Source: Billgrantia zhangzhouensis
GTDB taxonomy: Bacteria; Pseudomonadota; Gammaproteobacteria; Pseudomonadales; Halomonadaceae
Direction: 5' to 3'
DNA: 64,000 bases
Assembly: GCF_021404465.1 (NCBI RefSeq)
Contig: NZ_JABFTT010000006.1
Coordinates: forward strand, 186,001 to 250,000
The translations under genes and the position numbers were made by a program. Within the stretch, counting starts at the first letter, position 1, and every line of letters starts with the position of its first letter. Shown here piece by piece: positions 8,301 to 16,703 of the stretch. A model generated the notes under the pieces. It worked only from the letters and a program-made list of their open reading frames with translations. It ran no database searches and had not been told where the DNA came from.

Positions 8301-11300
8301 ACTCTTTACGCTCTCGACCCTAATCACTGCCTGGTTTTTATTGTTACTAGTGACGGTGACATTTTCAATTGACCCAGTGCGGTGGGCTGGCCACCTAATT
8401 TTCCCATCGTCTCGTATTATCCCGCTTAACGGTATCGTCCCATCAGTCAGAACAAGTGAATCAGACTTCCTCTGAGAGCGGATAAAATGAACATGATATC
8501 CTGCTGGTATATCCCCATTGGTGATTGCCCGGCTCAGCGCCTCGATGTGATTCTGGCTCGAATGCCTAGGATGATAAAGCCTCGCACGACCTTCTGTTGA
8601 TGGAACCATTTGACTAGTACGCGACGTCGGCGAGCCACCCAGCCACGGAATTAGAAGACCGAGGCGCACGGCCCCCTCATCCCCTCGCCCGGAATTCTGC
8701 TGGACGAAATTCCAAACGAAATCCCGGAACCGTGTAAGGCCGCTTTTTCTTGCACCAGTATCATGGTTAATCTGGTAAGAAGCAGATATTTCCTCCCCTT
8801 GTGAAGATGAGCGTGTCGTGAGTGTGAGCAAGGCCCGCTGTTCGCTGGACAGCGTCTCCAGTTGCCAGGAGCGCAGCGCCTCTCTTTGGTCTTCGGTGAG
8901 ATTGCTCAGTTGCCTTGTCGTCAACGAGGCGAATTTCTCCGGCGCTAGCTTGCCAAGCACTTGGGGATCCAGCGCTGCGACTTGTTCGGGCGTAAACGCT
9001 GCGAGCTGATCATTCGACAAAGCGTTCAGTTGTGAGGCACGAATAGACCTCATCTGTGCAAGGGTAAATCGCTCCAGCTGGAAAAGTGAAAGCTCTGAAA
9101 ATTGCCTCGACGTCAACCGAGCCACACTCTGTGGATCGGTCGACGCGACTGCCAACTCTTGGCGAGAGATTCGCGGGAAGACAGCTTCTGGCATGTTCCC
9201 AGGGAAAGGGCCAGCTTGACTATCGCGCGCACGAGGGGAATGGTTGGCCGCGGCAGGCGTGGGGGACTCCCCTCCTAAACTGGCCCGCAACGCTGCAGTA
9301 TCGATGGCCTCCGAGCCAGCACGCATGTACGCCGTCGGGTAGAGCCGCGTCGTCGTGGACAACTCCCCGGATGTACTCCAAGGGATAGAAGTGCGGTTGA
9401 GTTCCTGTAAGGCGGGAGGCGCTTGCTTCCTTGCCTCCCCCTGCTTCGGCCACGAGGCCCGCAGCCCCAGGTACCCCATGCCGGTCCCGAAGATACCGCT
9501 GGCAACCCCCGTCACCGCCTCGGTCAGTTCGAGACCTGACATCTCGTCCCAGTGCATTACGAGGTTGTAGCCGGAGTGGCCCAGTAGCGGTGCGCCGATT
9601 CCCATGGCGCCCACGTCTGACCAGCGGGCCGCCGCAAAGACACCACCCGGCTGCGAGAGCATCTGCGACGCATGAGCGTAGTCCGGTGAATAGTGCGGAT
9701 GTGTCGGTTTCAGTCGGCGGGCATTGAACGCTCCAATGCTGGTGCGTGCCGCCACCGTTCCCTCCACTCCGCGTGCTGTCATTCCAGCGAAACGCAGACC
9801 GCTCGATGCCATCGGCAGCACGGACGTCGCCAGCATGGCGCCTTGCATCAGGCCTTCCGCGCTGGCCCAGGACCGGCCATGGCGTTTCATATTGGCCAGG
9901 TTGTCAATGCTACGCGCGGTAAAGTAGACCCCTCCTGCGTACGCAAGAGGAGCCGCTATGGGCGCCGCTGGGGTAAAGGACAGCAGAGTGGCAACTCCGG
10001 TACCGATGCTTATTACCGGGTCGAGCCACTCTTCGGTGAAGCTCTTCTCGCGGGCCTGCTGCCACTCATACTGAATGTCGCCGCTGATATCAGCGATCTC
10101 GGCGAAGTTCTCCGGTACATAGACCTGGCCATCTGCGGACAGGTAATTGTTGTACTGGAAATCCGCAAAGTTGCGATAGCGGCTGCCACTGTCGTCGATG
10201 AGCCAGGGGTGGGTATCGTCTTCCCCCATGCGGAACAGGGCTGTGTCGTAGGTAGAGCCACTCTCCCGATAGAGAATCGGGATAATCTCTACTTCGTCGC
10301 CCTCATCGCCAAGCTCACGGATTTGGTCGGCCACGGGGTCGATCAACTCCGCCTCGTCCGTACCGAACACCTCGCTCAGGTTGTCGTCCAGCTCCTCGTC
10401 GATGGTGATGACACGCTCCTCCGGCAGGTTGCCCAACCCTGCCTCGACACGCGCCTCATCGGCCTCGTCATCCCTGAATGCAGTGACGATCTCCTCCGCG
10501 CTGTCCGGATCGAGGCGATGCGCCTCCTCCTGTTCCAACAGATACGCGTTGAACCGACTGGCCCTGTCAATGTTCAGTCGATGGTTAGCGTTCTCATCCA
10601 AGCCTTCTCGCAGGACTTTTGCCTCATCATTCAGGAGGGCGAATTCATCAGCTAGATTCAACTCTGGATACTGTTCCTTCCACTCTTCCGGCGCCTTCTC
10701 CATGAACGAGATACCGGCCCGCATGATGCCCAACTGAGTGCGGATACGCGCCTCGCGACTGTCGGAGAGATGTTGCTGGGCCTCGAGATACCCTCCCTCC
10801 AGCCCAAGGTAGTCATCTTCCCACTGCCAGGATTCTGCGGGCCCTGGCCCTTCCTGTACCGGCCCGGCCGAGGTCCCGCCGTCGAGCAGTTGCCAGGTCG
10901 ACGGCTGGGCGGCACGATAGGCTTCCATTCGTGCGTGCCACTCACCCGCCTCGAGAGAATCACGCTGCTCCTCGAGCAGCACCAACTCCTCCTGCGCCGC
11001 CGCCACTTCGGGGTGCACCCAGCGCATCCCTTCTCCCATCTCTTCATCGATGATCGGCACTAGCACCGGATCTACGTCATCAGGCAGGGAGCCGGTGAGT
11101 TCCTCCGTCCCGCCAAGGCCATACTCCTCGACGGTATCGTCATAGGATGTCTGGGCCTCCTCCACGGCCGTCCTGGCCTCCTCCAGACTGCCTTCGTCGA
11201 TCCAGTCCGCCCACTCCTGGTCAAGCCGTTGCTGCGTCTCGCTACGTTCCATCCACTCGGGCGCGTCACCCGGCGTATAGGTCAGCGGGGTTTCCAGAGT

Positions 11301-14300
11301 GTGGTTTTCATAGATGATCGTCAGATGGAGCTGGCCATCTTCCACCGTGACATTGACGTCGTTCTCACTGAACCGCCCGGCAGACCGCATGCGACCCTCT
11401 CCCCGAGGGTCGCGGCTCGCATCATAGTAGCGGTAGTTATCGCCGAAGCGATCCGGGTGCTGCTCCCGATAGGCCTCGAGCACCTCGTCCTCTAGGCGTT
11501 CATACTCCGCGAGTCGCTCCTCGGCGTCGTTCAATACCTCGTGGGCCGCGGCCACCTCAGGGTGCACATACCAAGTCTCACCGTCTCGCTCGATCGATAC
11601 CGTAGCCTCGCCATCAGGCACCAGCGAGCCTTCCCCGAGCCGTTCCTCAGCGTCATCGAGGGTCTGCTGGGCAGTGGCAATCTCACCATCCTCGCCCTCG
11701 AGCCCCGCCCGCTGTTCCGCGAACTGCTCGGCGAGCATCTCCTGATAGGCTTCCTTCGCCTCGTTATAGCTCTCCGTAACATCGACCAAGCCGTCTGCCG
11801 AGGCACCCCGCGCCGCTTTCCAGCGCGCCCAGTCCTCATCGATCTGCTGTTGTACATCAGTACGACCGTCCTCCTCAGGGGCATGGGTCAGTTGGATCTC
11901 AACCTCCTCGTGGGCATAGGTGTTCACCAGGAAGAGCTGCCCATCCCGCTCGACGACGTCCTGCGCCACTAACTCCCCGGTATGCCTGTCTCGGGTGGTT
12001 CGCCCCCCCCGCCCACGGGACGTCACTTCATATTCGTATCCCTCCGCCTCGAAATAGTGCGGGTTCTCTTCACGTTCGGCAGCGAGCGCGTCCTGCCTGA
12101 TATCGGCCAACTCCAGGGAGTCGCCTCCGCGCATCAGGTTTTCCCACTCCTGGTCGAGATCCCGCGCGGCCTCCTGCCGCCCCCTTGGCGCATCACCCGG
12201 AGCGTAGGTGAGCAGTTTCTCTTTCGTCTCATCCAGATTCTCGTAGGTATTGACTAGCCATAGCTGGCCGTCCCGCTCGATGACCTCCTGTTCCAGCAGC
12301 TCACCCGTATGCTCCGTCTTCGAGCCTGCCCGCCCACGACTCACGGTATATTCATAGCCATCCTCATCGAAATACCGTGAGTATTCCTCGTCTTCCTCGT
12401 AGAGCGCGAGAAGGCGTTCCTCGATATCCTCCGCTTCCTCTTGCAATTCCTGCCATTCGCGCTCCGCATCGAGATATTCGATCCAGGTAGTAATCTCTTC
12501 CAGTCGTTCTTGTGCCTCTTTCAGGGTGCTATCCGGATCCGGCAGCTCCCAGTAGACACCATGAGCCTCACCCGCGGCGTTGAGGCGCTCAAGAGCATTG
12601 TTCCAGGCGTCCTTGTACTCTGGATCCAAGGCGTAGATATCCAGCTGTGCCTGCCGCTGTATGACAGGCGCCATTGCATCGTCCAGGGCACGGCGCGCGG
12701 CTTCCTGCTCCCGGACGGCCTCGGCAAGCTCGGCGTCCACCCACACCCAAGCGCCGTTTCTGCGCACGGCCTCCCAGTCGCCGCCAGAGGGGGCATCTTC
12801 TTCAGGTGGCTCCCCGGGGTCATCGCCGGAGGCATTAGTGGCAGGCTTAATCACATCATCTTCGTCACCATCTTCCCCGATGATTTCTTCGATGGCGTCC
12901 TGCGTCTCTTTCTCCAGGCTCTCGAGTTCCTCCTCCAACTCCTCGATGTGAGCCAACTCTTCATCTCCCAGCAGGATCCTCTCAATGATTCCTTGGAGTG
13001 CCTGTTCCTCGTCCGAGTCACCGTCCAGCCCCATCAACAGCTCAGCGAGAGATTCTTCCTTTGTCGCGGATTCGATGTCGATTTCCAGGCCATCCTCGTC
13101 ACGCCGCAGCGTCTTGCTCCCATCCGGCGAGGTGGTTAGGGTATAGCCATTGTCGGTCACCTCGACCGTCGTCTGCGTGGCGCCCTCGATGACCACAGTG
13201 TCACCTTCATGAATGACATCGGGATCGCGCGGCGAATCGAACAGTTCTGGGTTGCTCGCCTCGAGTTCCTCCAGCGTCACGCCATAGCGTTCGGCAATGG
13301 CGATCAGATAGTCGCCATCCTGCACCTCATATTCGATGACCTCTCCATCGTTCTCTGCCACCGTGGTCGTCTTGGTTTCACGCCCGTCAGCGTCGATCTC
13401 GGTTTCTATCACCGTACCGTTTCGATATTCGGTCCGGTGTGTTTCGTTACCCTCAGCGTCGATTAAAACGGAAGAGGTTTCGGCACCTCGCCCGGAGCTG
13501 TAACTCGCGATTACCTTCTCGTCATCTTCTGCATCGACGATCTTGGTGGTGTATTGCTCCCCTCCATTGGCCAGCTCATCGGTCTCGGACTCGACCACAT
13601 ATCCGGCTACCGCGAGCTGGGCGATCACCTGTTCAGGTGTCAACCCCCGCTCCTCGGCAACCTGGTCGATGCTCTTGCCCTCGGAGACCTCCTCGGCGAT
13701 GTCATCGATGCCCTCACGGGTCGTTTCCTGATTCTCTTCCAGCGCCGTGCGGTTCCCCGCCTCATCGACGACGACCCTGACAATGTCACCATTCTCGTCA
13801 GTGAAAGTTTCGACTGTGTCACCACTTGCCAACTCGACTTCTTCATACTCGGCCAGGGTGTCATTCGTCTCCGGATCGGTGATGGCAGTGGTACGCCCCG
13901 TTTCGCCCTCGGGCTCCGTCGTCCCGACTTCCAACCCAGCGGCTTCCAGCTGTTCAATCAGTTTCTCTCGGCTCAGCCCCTGTTCCTCAGCGATCAGCTC
14001 GAGGTTCTTGCCCGACGCCACATCGTCGACGATCTCCCCTGCTGCTGCCACGGCGGCATTCTCATCGGTCTCGACATTGTCCACCGGCTCGACCGTGTGC
14101 ACGTTCTGAAACGGGCCCTCGCCTCCCTCGGGGATATAGTCCTCAGGCACCAAGTCCGGTAACGGGTATGGATCGTCCTGGTTGAGGTCCGGAAGTAGAG
14201 CCAACGATTCCAGGTATGCGGGTGAATAGACGCCATAGCCTGGGAAAGGCGCGCTGTTCGTGGCCTGAACCGGATGGAAGGTCGTGCCAGCGTTCCATTG

Positions 14301-14447
14301 CGGTGTCGTAACGGTCTGCTGTGGGGTGAACTGTGGCTGGCTGGGCGGGCGCGGCTTGGCCGCTGCCCTGACAAGAGCCTTGGCAAAGATCGAGTCGCCC
14401 CCGGTCGAGGCCCTGGCGGCCAATCGCATGACGCTGCTCAGTCGCAT
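5385..14447 (-). CDS. Giant 3020-aa LysM / octapeptide-repeat protein, candidate T3SS substrate
   Basis: Unrecognised as a whole. From the N-terminus: no Sec signal; two related helical units (residues about 132-172 and 244-285, IAEExGLxxExxIxQL); a typical LysM domain (about 368-423); an acidic coiled-coil region with three repeats of a beta unit (GYEYxV...RDGQLxLVNTY...LDQEW, near 690-770, 795-877 and 1000-1082) and repeated WVHPEVAAA helices; a hydrophobic segment near 1474-1510; 13 octapeptides (1771-1874); the PAGYxVHF module (1970-2080); 10 more octapeptides (2140-2218); a strongly hydrophobic region with several membrane-like helices (about 2380-2875); a Pro/Ser repeat; and a C-terminal LysM-like domain (about 2970-3018). 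GGAGGAGA precedes the ATG. Function unknown; effector, translocator or surface protein are all possible. Confidence 0.88.
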   Translation of the reverse strand: MRLSSVMRLAARASTGGDSIFAKALVRAAAKPRPPSQPQFTPQQTVTTPQWNAGTTFHPVQATNSAPFPGYGVYSPAYLESLALLPDLNQDDPYPLPDLVPEDYIPEGGEGPFQNVHTVEPVDNVETDENAAVAAAGEIVDDVASGKNLELIAEEQGLSREKLIEQLEAAGLEVGTTEPEGETGRTTAITDPETNDTLAEYEEVELASGDTVETFTDENGDIVRVVVDEAGNRTALEENQETTREGIDDIAEEVSEGKSIDQVAEERGLTPEQVIAQLAVAGYVVESETDELANGGEQYTTKIVDAEDDEKVIASYSSGRGAETSSVLIDAEGNETHRTEYRNGTVIETEIDADGRETKTTTVAENDGEVIEYEVQDGDYLIAIAERYGVTLEELEASNPELFDSPRDPDVIHEGDTVVIEGATQTTVEVTDNGYTLTTSPDGSKTLRRDEDGLEIDIESATKEESLAELLMGLDGDSDEEQALQGIIERILLGDEELAHIEELEEELESLEKETQDAIEEIIGEDGDEDDVIKPATNASGDDPGEPPEEDAPSGGDWEAVRRNGAWVWVDAELAEAVREQEAARRALDDAMAPVIQRQAQLDIYALDPEYKDAWNNALERLNAAGEAHGVYWELPDPDSTLKEAQERLEEITTWIEYLDAEREWQELQEEAEDIEERLLALYEEDEEYSRYFDEDGYEYTVSRGRAGSKTEHTGELLEQEVIERDGQLWLVNTYENLDETKEKLLTYAPGDAPRGRQEAARDLDQEWENLMRGGDSLELADIRQDALAAEREENPHYFEAEGYEYEVTSRGRGGRTTRDRHTGELVAQDVVERDGQLFLVNTYAHEEVEIQLTHAPEEDGRTDVQQQIDEDWARWKAARGASADGLVDVTESYNEAKEAYQEMLAEQFAEQRAGLEGEDGEIATAQQTLDDAEERLGEGSLVPDGEATVSIERDGETWYVHPEVAAAHEVLNDAEERLAEYERLEDEVLEAYREQHPDRFGDNYRYYDASRDPRGEGRMRSAGRFSENDVNVTVEDGQLHLTIIYENHTLETPLTYTPGDAPEWMERSETQQRLDQEWADWIDEGSLEEARTAVEEAQTSYDDTVEEYGLGGTEELTGSLPDDVDPVLVPIIDEEMGEGMRWVHPEVAAAQEELVLLEEQRDSLEAGEWHARMEAYRAAQPSTWQLLDGGTSAGPVQEGPGPAESWQWEDDYLGLEGGYLEAQQHLSDSREARIRTQLGIMRAGISFMEKAPEEWKEQYPELNLADEFALLNDEAKVLREGLDENANHRLNIDRASRFNAYLLEQEEAHRLDPDSAEEIVTAFRDDEADEARVEAGLGNLPEERVITIDEELDDNLSEVFGTDEAELIDPVADQIRELGDEGDEVEIIPILYRESGSTYDTALFRMGEDDTHPWLIDDSGSRYRNFADFQYNNYLSADGQVYVPENFAEIADISGDIQYEWQQAREKSFTEEWLDPVISIGTGVATLLSFTPAAPIAAPLAYAGGVYFTARSIDNLANMKRHGRSWASAEGLMQGAMLATSVLPMASSGLRFAGMTARGVEGTVAARTSIGAFNARRLKPTHPHYSPDYAHASQMLSQPGGVFAAARWSDVGAMGIGAPLLGHSGYNLVMHWDEMSGLELTEAVTGVASGIFGTGMGYLGLRASWPKQGEARKQAPPALQELNRTSIPWSTSGELSTTTRLYPTAYMRAGSEAIDTAALRASLGGESPTPAAANHSPRARDSQAGPFPGNMPEAVFPRISRQELAVASTDPQSVARLTSRQFSELSLFQLERFTLAQMRSIRASQLNALSNDQLAAFTPEQVAALDPQVLGKLAPEKFASLTTRQLSNLTEDQREALRSWQLETLSSEQRALLTLTTRSSSQGEEISASYQINHDTGARKSGLTRFRDFVWNFVQQNSGRGDEGAVRLGLLIPWLGGSPTSRTSQMVPSTEGRARLYHPRHSSQNHIEALSRAITNGDIPAGYHVHFIRSQRKSDSLVLTDGTIPLSGIIRDDGKIRWPAHRTGSIENVTVTSNNKNQAVIRVESVKSDGSYHAKDIKYNEDVYIVVSELSASAIRDRFRNNQGQLHVAEYDSDHVSGWNVPARPEATTLDIGQLQGEAVAFIPPSHLAQVDNLFGMLRPEQVPHLTKDQVGALSDAQLESLTNGHIQALTENQIRALEGRIQVLTADQIEAMSDSQQKTFTDPQWNALRRPQLDRIRTSLLQQHATLSALENAARQGTISLVRDDFGNPKVVLVHGIDDGNRKNIDTRPVLGRASSEFFVLKASRFSAYNRAAKQGSAEVLNSIPLDKNIHHALSRAISLEARSILPAADPQQVRVQMVRDPSTTQGTTPRTRVDNAQAEPKPPNWLSRLVSPTSPSQRQGSWAAGISSALFLGAAELHRHIPLIADPLNRLDVLAPAVVLSSLAAATRGIGIFSDSSYKMRFETKKGRIERGENVTAELLNWGLSRIYAARKAFSLSNDSLLKASNATEEFWLGYQLLNNLPVQESAAHQGWTRSEQEFTIREAANEYQEGLKAAVGEEALFLKVLDPRLGVGRAFLGGISLTHLINVAVSWQFLTTGGVFPRLLSNDSTWLMIADNAGLMGFMLANLTLGMSAAAKLGAGLRNIDPTSSPLRKAWIQSATANGSYFYGILTPSWAGSATAVMAANALASGNPWLSTSYAIATVPQVLLGYYGMKGLRDDSIAMREVWRNVIASKWPDNIAPFAPERSKTSLNRDPDRAWFSPKGKTWLAQHLAGLPVGALASLTGIEAGNQFLSQAGSPLLGSTLIAATAMQLGFLAYIYGIKFPGLNVRMHGFDWLTEGNRTDWRGRIHTEDTDPVWVANDGQKIWRGVGGTLFLSMAIPAAIDIWLRNQLSADEEEREEPEREPTETPSPSMSPNPSPSSEPSPSPSSEPSPSPSSEPSPSPSLEPSPSSEPTSSPIPASSRQDTMADNRRTNPDLEGQGHDWIEVESPLSLGGIAISQGHDVAEVVELNLGHIADPSALQPGDRVYLPKREMA
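5635..5748 (-). repeat. 24-bp minisatellite encoding a Pro/Ser-rich linker
   Basis: Four 24-bp units plus one 18-bp unit in frame in the giant gene, each reading as an octapeptide of the type SPSPSSEP. Units differ by a few bases only, so the array is recent or kept homogeneous by slippage and is likely to vary in copy number between strains. It separates the hydrophobic region from the C-terminal LysM-like domain. Confidence 0.9.
7794..8030 (-). repeat. Octapeptide repeat block 2 in the giant protein (10 units)
   Basis: Ten consecutive units of the pattern (S/T)xxQ(L/I/V)xxL, for example TKDQVGAL and TENQIRAL; one unit has seven residues. The DNA is diverged between units, so this is an old protein-level solenoid-like repeat. 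It directly follows the PAGYxVHF module region. Confidence 0.85.
8208..8540 (-). repeat. Shared PAGYxVHF module, copy in the giant protein
   Basis: Residues about 1970-2080: ALSRAITNGDIPAGYHVHF, then LSGIIRDDGKIRWP and DVYIVVSELSAS. Conserved positions and order match the C-terminal module of the neighbouring methyltransferase. An insert of about 30 residues precedes YIVV here. Confidence 0.75.
8826..9137 (-). repeat. Octapeptide repeat block 1 in the giant protein (13 units)
   Basis: Thirteen exact eight-residue units in a row, from DPQSVARL to SSEQRALL, including TPEQVAAL, SNDQLAAF and TTRQLSNL. Same (S/T)xxQLxxL pattern as block 2. Similar Q-L octads are known from large bacterial surface or secreted proteins. 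Just downstream of this block the base composition of the gene falls sharply. Confidence 0.87.
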
Positions 14448-14508
14448 TATTGTTCTCCTCCCTGACGACGGCTTGGCCGTCCTTCATGCCAATGACATGT
14501 CCGGGCTC

Positions 14509-15381
14509 CTAGGCCGGCTCCGCTACCGGGGTGGGGCAAAGATGTTCGACGATTCGGTCGGCCAAGGCCGAGAGCACGGTCTGGTCTCCCGTCGGGCTGG
14601 TCATCAGCATGAGCTCGGCCTCAGGCAGCAGAGGCAAGCCATGCTCTTCCGACAGGGCAATCAGCCCAGGGCCGAGCTGACTCTCCGGCATCGGTGCCAG
14701 CGCAAACCCGCCCTCCACTGCCGCTCGCAGGCTGGCTCCGCTGGTGCACAGCATGGCCATGCGCTGCGGAATGCCGGCCAGCGCCAGTTGGGTCAAGGCA
14801 GCTTCGCGGTAGGGACAAGCCTCCGGAAACAGGGCCAGGGGTAGTGGAGAGGGCAAGCGTACAGGGCAGCGGTCGGTCCAGGCCCAAACCAGCGGTTCGT
14901 GCCATAGCAGGCGTCCCGGCTCCTGCGAGCCACACTGTGCTCCCAGTATCAGGTCCACATCGCCTCGCTTCATGGCCACGATCATGTCACCGGGGATACC
15001 CACCCGCACGCCGAGTCCGACTTGTGGGTTGTCTTCCACGAACTCCCTGAGCGCGCGCATCAGCGGGACGGTGACGCAATCCTCGGCAACTCCCAAGCGC
15101 ACATTGCCTTGATAGGAGGAGCGAGAAAGCTGGGTCATGGCATCGCGGTTGAGCGCCAAGATGGCCCTGGCATACGCTGCCAGGCACTCTCCGTCCGGTG
15201 TCACTTCGAAGGCCCGTGTCGTACGGCGAAGCAAAGGCTTGCCAACCTGCGTCTCCAGACGACGCAGGTGCCCACTGATAGCAGGCTGGGTCAGGTGTAG
15301 GCGACTGGCAGCCCGAGTGAAGCTACCTTCATCGATGACAGCGACGAAACTCCTCAAGAGAAGCAGATCGAGCATAAGCAT
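14509..15381 (-). CDS. LysR-family regulator, divergent from azoreductase
   Basis: 290-residue LysR-type regulator: N-terminal winged HTH (residues about 5-60, TRAASRLHLTQPAISGHLRRLE) and a periplasmic-binding-protein-like effector domain. The ATG at 15381 (MLMLDLLLL) gives the usual N-terminus; the open frame extends 14 codons further without support. It faces the azoreductase gene across 238 bp and is the likely regulator of that gene. It ends 61 bp before the giant T3SS-linked gene on the same strand, so read-through into the giant is possible, but I see no functional link. Confidence 0.88.
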   Translation of the reverse strand: MLMLDLLLLRSFVAVIDEGSFTRAASRLHLTQPAISGHLRRLETQVGKPLLRRTTRAFEVTPDGECLAAYARAILALNRDAMTQLSRSSYQGNVRLGVAEDCVTVPLMRALREFVEDNPQVGLGVRVGIPGDMIVAMKRGDVDLILGAQCGSQEPGRLLWHEPLVWAWTDRCPVRLPSPLPLALFPEACPYREAALTQLALAGIPQRMAMLCTSGASLRAAVEGGFALAPMPESQLGPGLIALSEEHGLPLLPEAELMLMTSPTGDQTVLSALADRIVEHLCPTPVAEPA

Positions 15382-15619
15382 ATCTGTCCATGATAAGTAT
15401 GGCTTGCAGTTTTTATGTATCACTCGGCAGCTCGTCGTAACAACGCCGCCTGATGATTTCTTCTGCCCTGCCGTGCTGCCTTACCCCCTCGAACAGCGTA
15501 GCAGAGTTACGAAAAAAACATCATCTCGGTTCATTATAAATACCATCACATGATTTAATTTATATTTCCGATCCAAAAGTGCTGGCATATAAGAACGAAC
15601 AATCACCGAGATTTGTATC

Positions 15620-16288
15620 ATGACAATCATCCTGCATGTCTCGTCTTCTCCCCGCCGGCAACGTTCCGCGTCGTTGGAAGCCGCTCACAGCTTCATCACG
15701 AACTACCACGGACATATGCCGGACACCCAAGTGAAACATTTGGATCTATGGGACATCGAGCTCCCCGAATTCGATAAGAGCGCCATGGCCGCGAAATACG
15801 CCGGGCTAGCCGGCACACCGCTGACGCCAGCTCAGCAACAGGCCTGGGATCGCCTGCGTCAGCTCGCTTCCCACCTGCACGAGGCCGACCTTCTGCTGTT
15901 CTCGATGCCGCTGTGGAATTTCAGCATTCCCTATAAACTCAAGCACTTCATCGACCTGGTATCGCAGAAAGACATCCTGTTTTCCTTCGACCCCGAGTTC
16001 GGATTCAGTGGCCTGCTCACCGGCAAGAAAGCCATCGTGGTTTATGCCAGGGGGCTGAGCTACGCCAACGATTCGTTTACCCCTTCGCAAGAATACGATT
16101 ATCAGAAAGTATACTTCGAGATGTGGCTGAAGTTTGTCGGCATTACCGATATCGAATCGGTGATCGTGGAAAAGACTCTCTTTGGCAGCGAGATCGACGG
16201 CGAAGCGCGCCGACACGCCTGCCTGCAGGCGGAGCAACTCGCAGAGCGTCTGGCACTCTCCCACCAGGCGGCTCGAATCCCATCCTGA
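15620..16288 (+). CDS. FMN-dependent NADH-azoreductase / quinone reductase (AzoR-like)
   Basis: 222-residue flavodoxin-fold oxidoreductase expected to reduce quinones or azo compounds by two electrons with NAD(P)H and FMN. The FMN phosphate loop is near residues 7-20 (SSSPRRQRSAS), and the flavin-ring motif MPLWNFSIPYKLKHFID lies near 96-112, matching the PMYNFxIP motif of AzoR. One of three AzoR-like genes in this window, each divergent from its own LysR gene. It is the most diverged of the three. Native substrate unknown. Confidence 0.85.
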   Translation: MTIILHVSSSPRRQRSASLEAAHSFITNYHGHMPDTQVKHLDLWDIELPEFDKSAMAAKYAGLAGTPLTPAQQQAWDRLRQLASHLHEADLLLFSMPLWNFSIPYKLKHFIDLVSQKDILFSFDPEFGFSGLLTGKKAIVVYARGLSYANDSFTPSQEYDYQKVYFEMWLKFVGITDIESVIVEKTLFGSEIDGEARRHACLQAEQLAERLALSHQAARIPS

Positions 16289-16391
16289 ACTCCAACTGCG
16301 GCAAGGATGGCGAAACGACCGATTCGCCGAGCATAATGACTTCGGGTGTTTCGCCCGGAAAACCCTATCGTAGCGCGAAGGACACAGCCGC

Positions 16392-16703
16392 ATGGAAATC
16401 ACCCGCAGCCGGGACTTCACCGCCGAGCGCGCCTGGGGCGCCAAGGGCATCGCCAACATGAACGGCATCACCACCCGCCTGCATTGGACCGACCAGCCCT
16501 ACCGCTGGCACGTCAATGACGGTGAGGAGGTCTTCGTGGTGCTCGATGGCCAGGTGGAGATGCGCTATCGCAGCCCAGAAGGCGAGCGCTCGCAGCTGCT
16601 GGAAGTGGGCGACATCTTCTTCGCCTCGGTGGGTACCGAGCATATCGCTTGCCCGATCGGCGAGGCACGGGTGCTGGTCGTCGAGAAGGAAGGCAGCGTC
16701 TAG
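16392..16703 (+). CDS. Small single-domain cupin protein
   Basis: 103 residues forming one conserved cupin beta-barrel. The WHVNDGEEVFVVLDGQVEMRY stretch (residues about 38-58) is cupin motif 1 with a histidine and acidic residue as metal ligands, and LLEVGDIFFASVGTEH (about 69-84) is motif 2. Such proteins bind a metal and serve as small-molecule binding or minor enzymes; no substrate can be named. It lies 103 bp after the azoreductase on the same strand and may be cotranscribed. The stop overlaps that of the convergent nitroreductase. Confidence 0.8.
   Translation: MEITRSRDFTAERAWGAKGIANMNGITTRLHWTDQPYRWHVNDGEEVFVVLDGQVEMRYRSPEGERSQLLEVGDIFFASVGTEHIACPIGEARVLVVEKEGSV

Noticed and set aside
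7794..9137. Octad blocks considered as CRISPR or DNA tandem repeats
   Set aside because: Periodicity exists only in the protein; the DNA units are diverged and there are no repeat-spacer arrays.
14448..14508. Promoter of the giant gene in the gap after LysR
   Set aside because: The gap is 61 bp with a good ribosome site, but I found no -10/-35 pair convincing enough to list.
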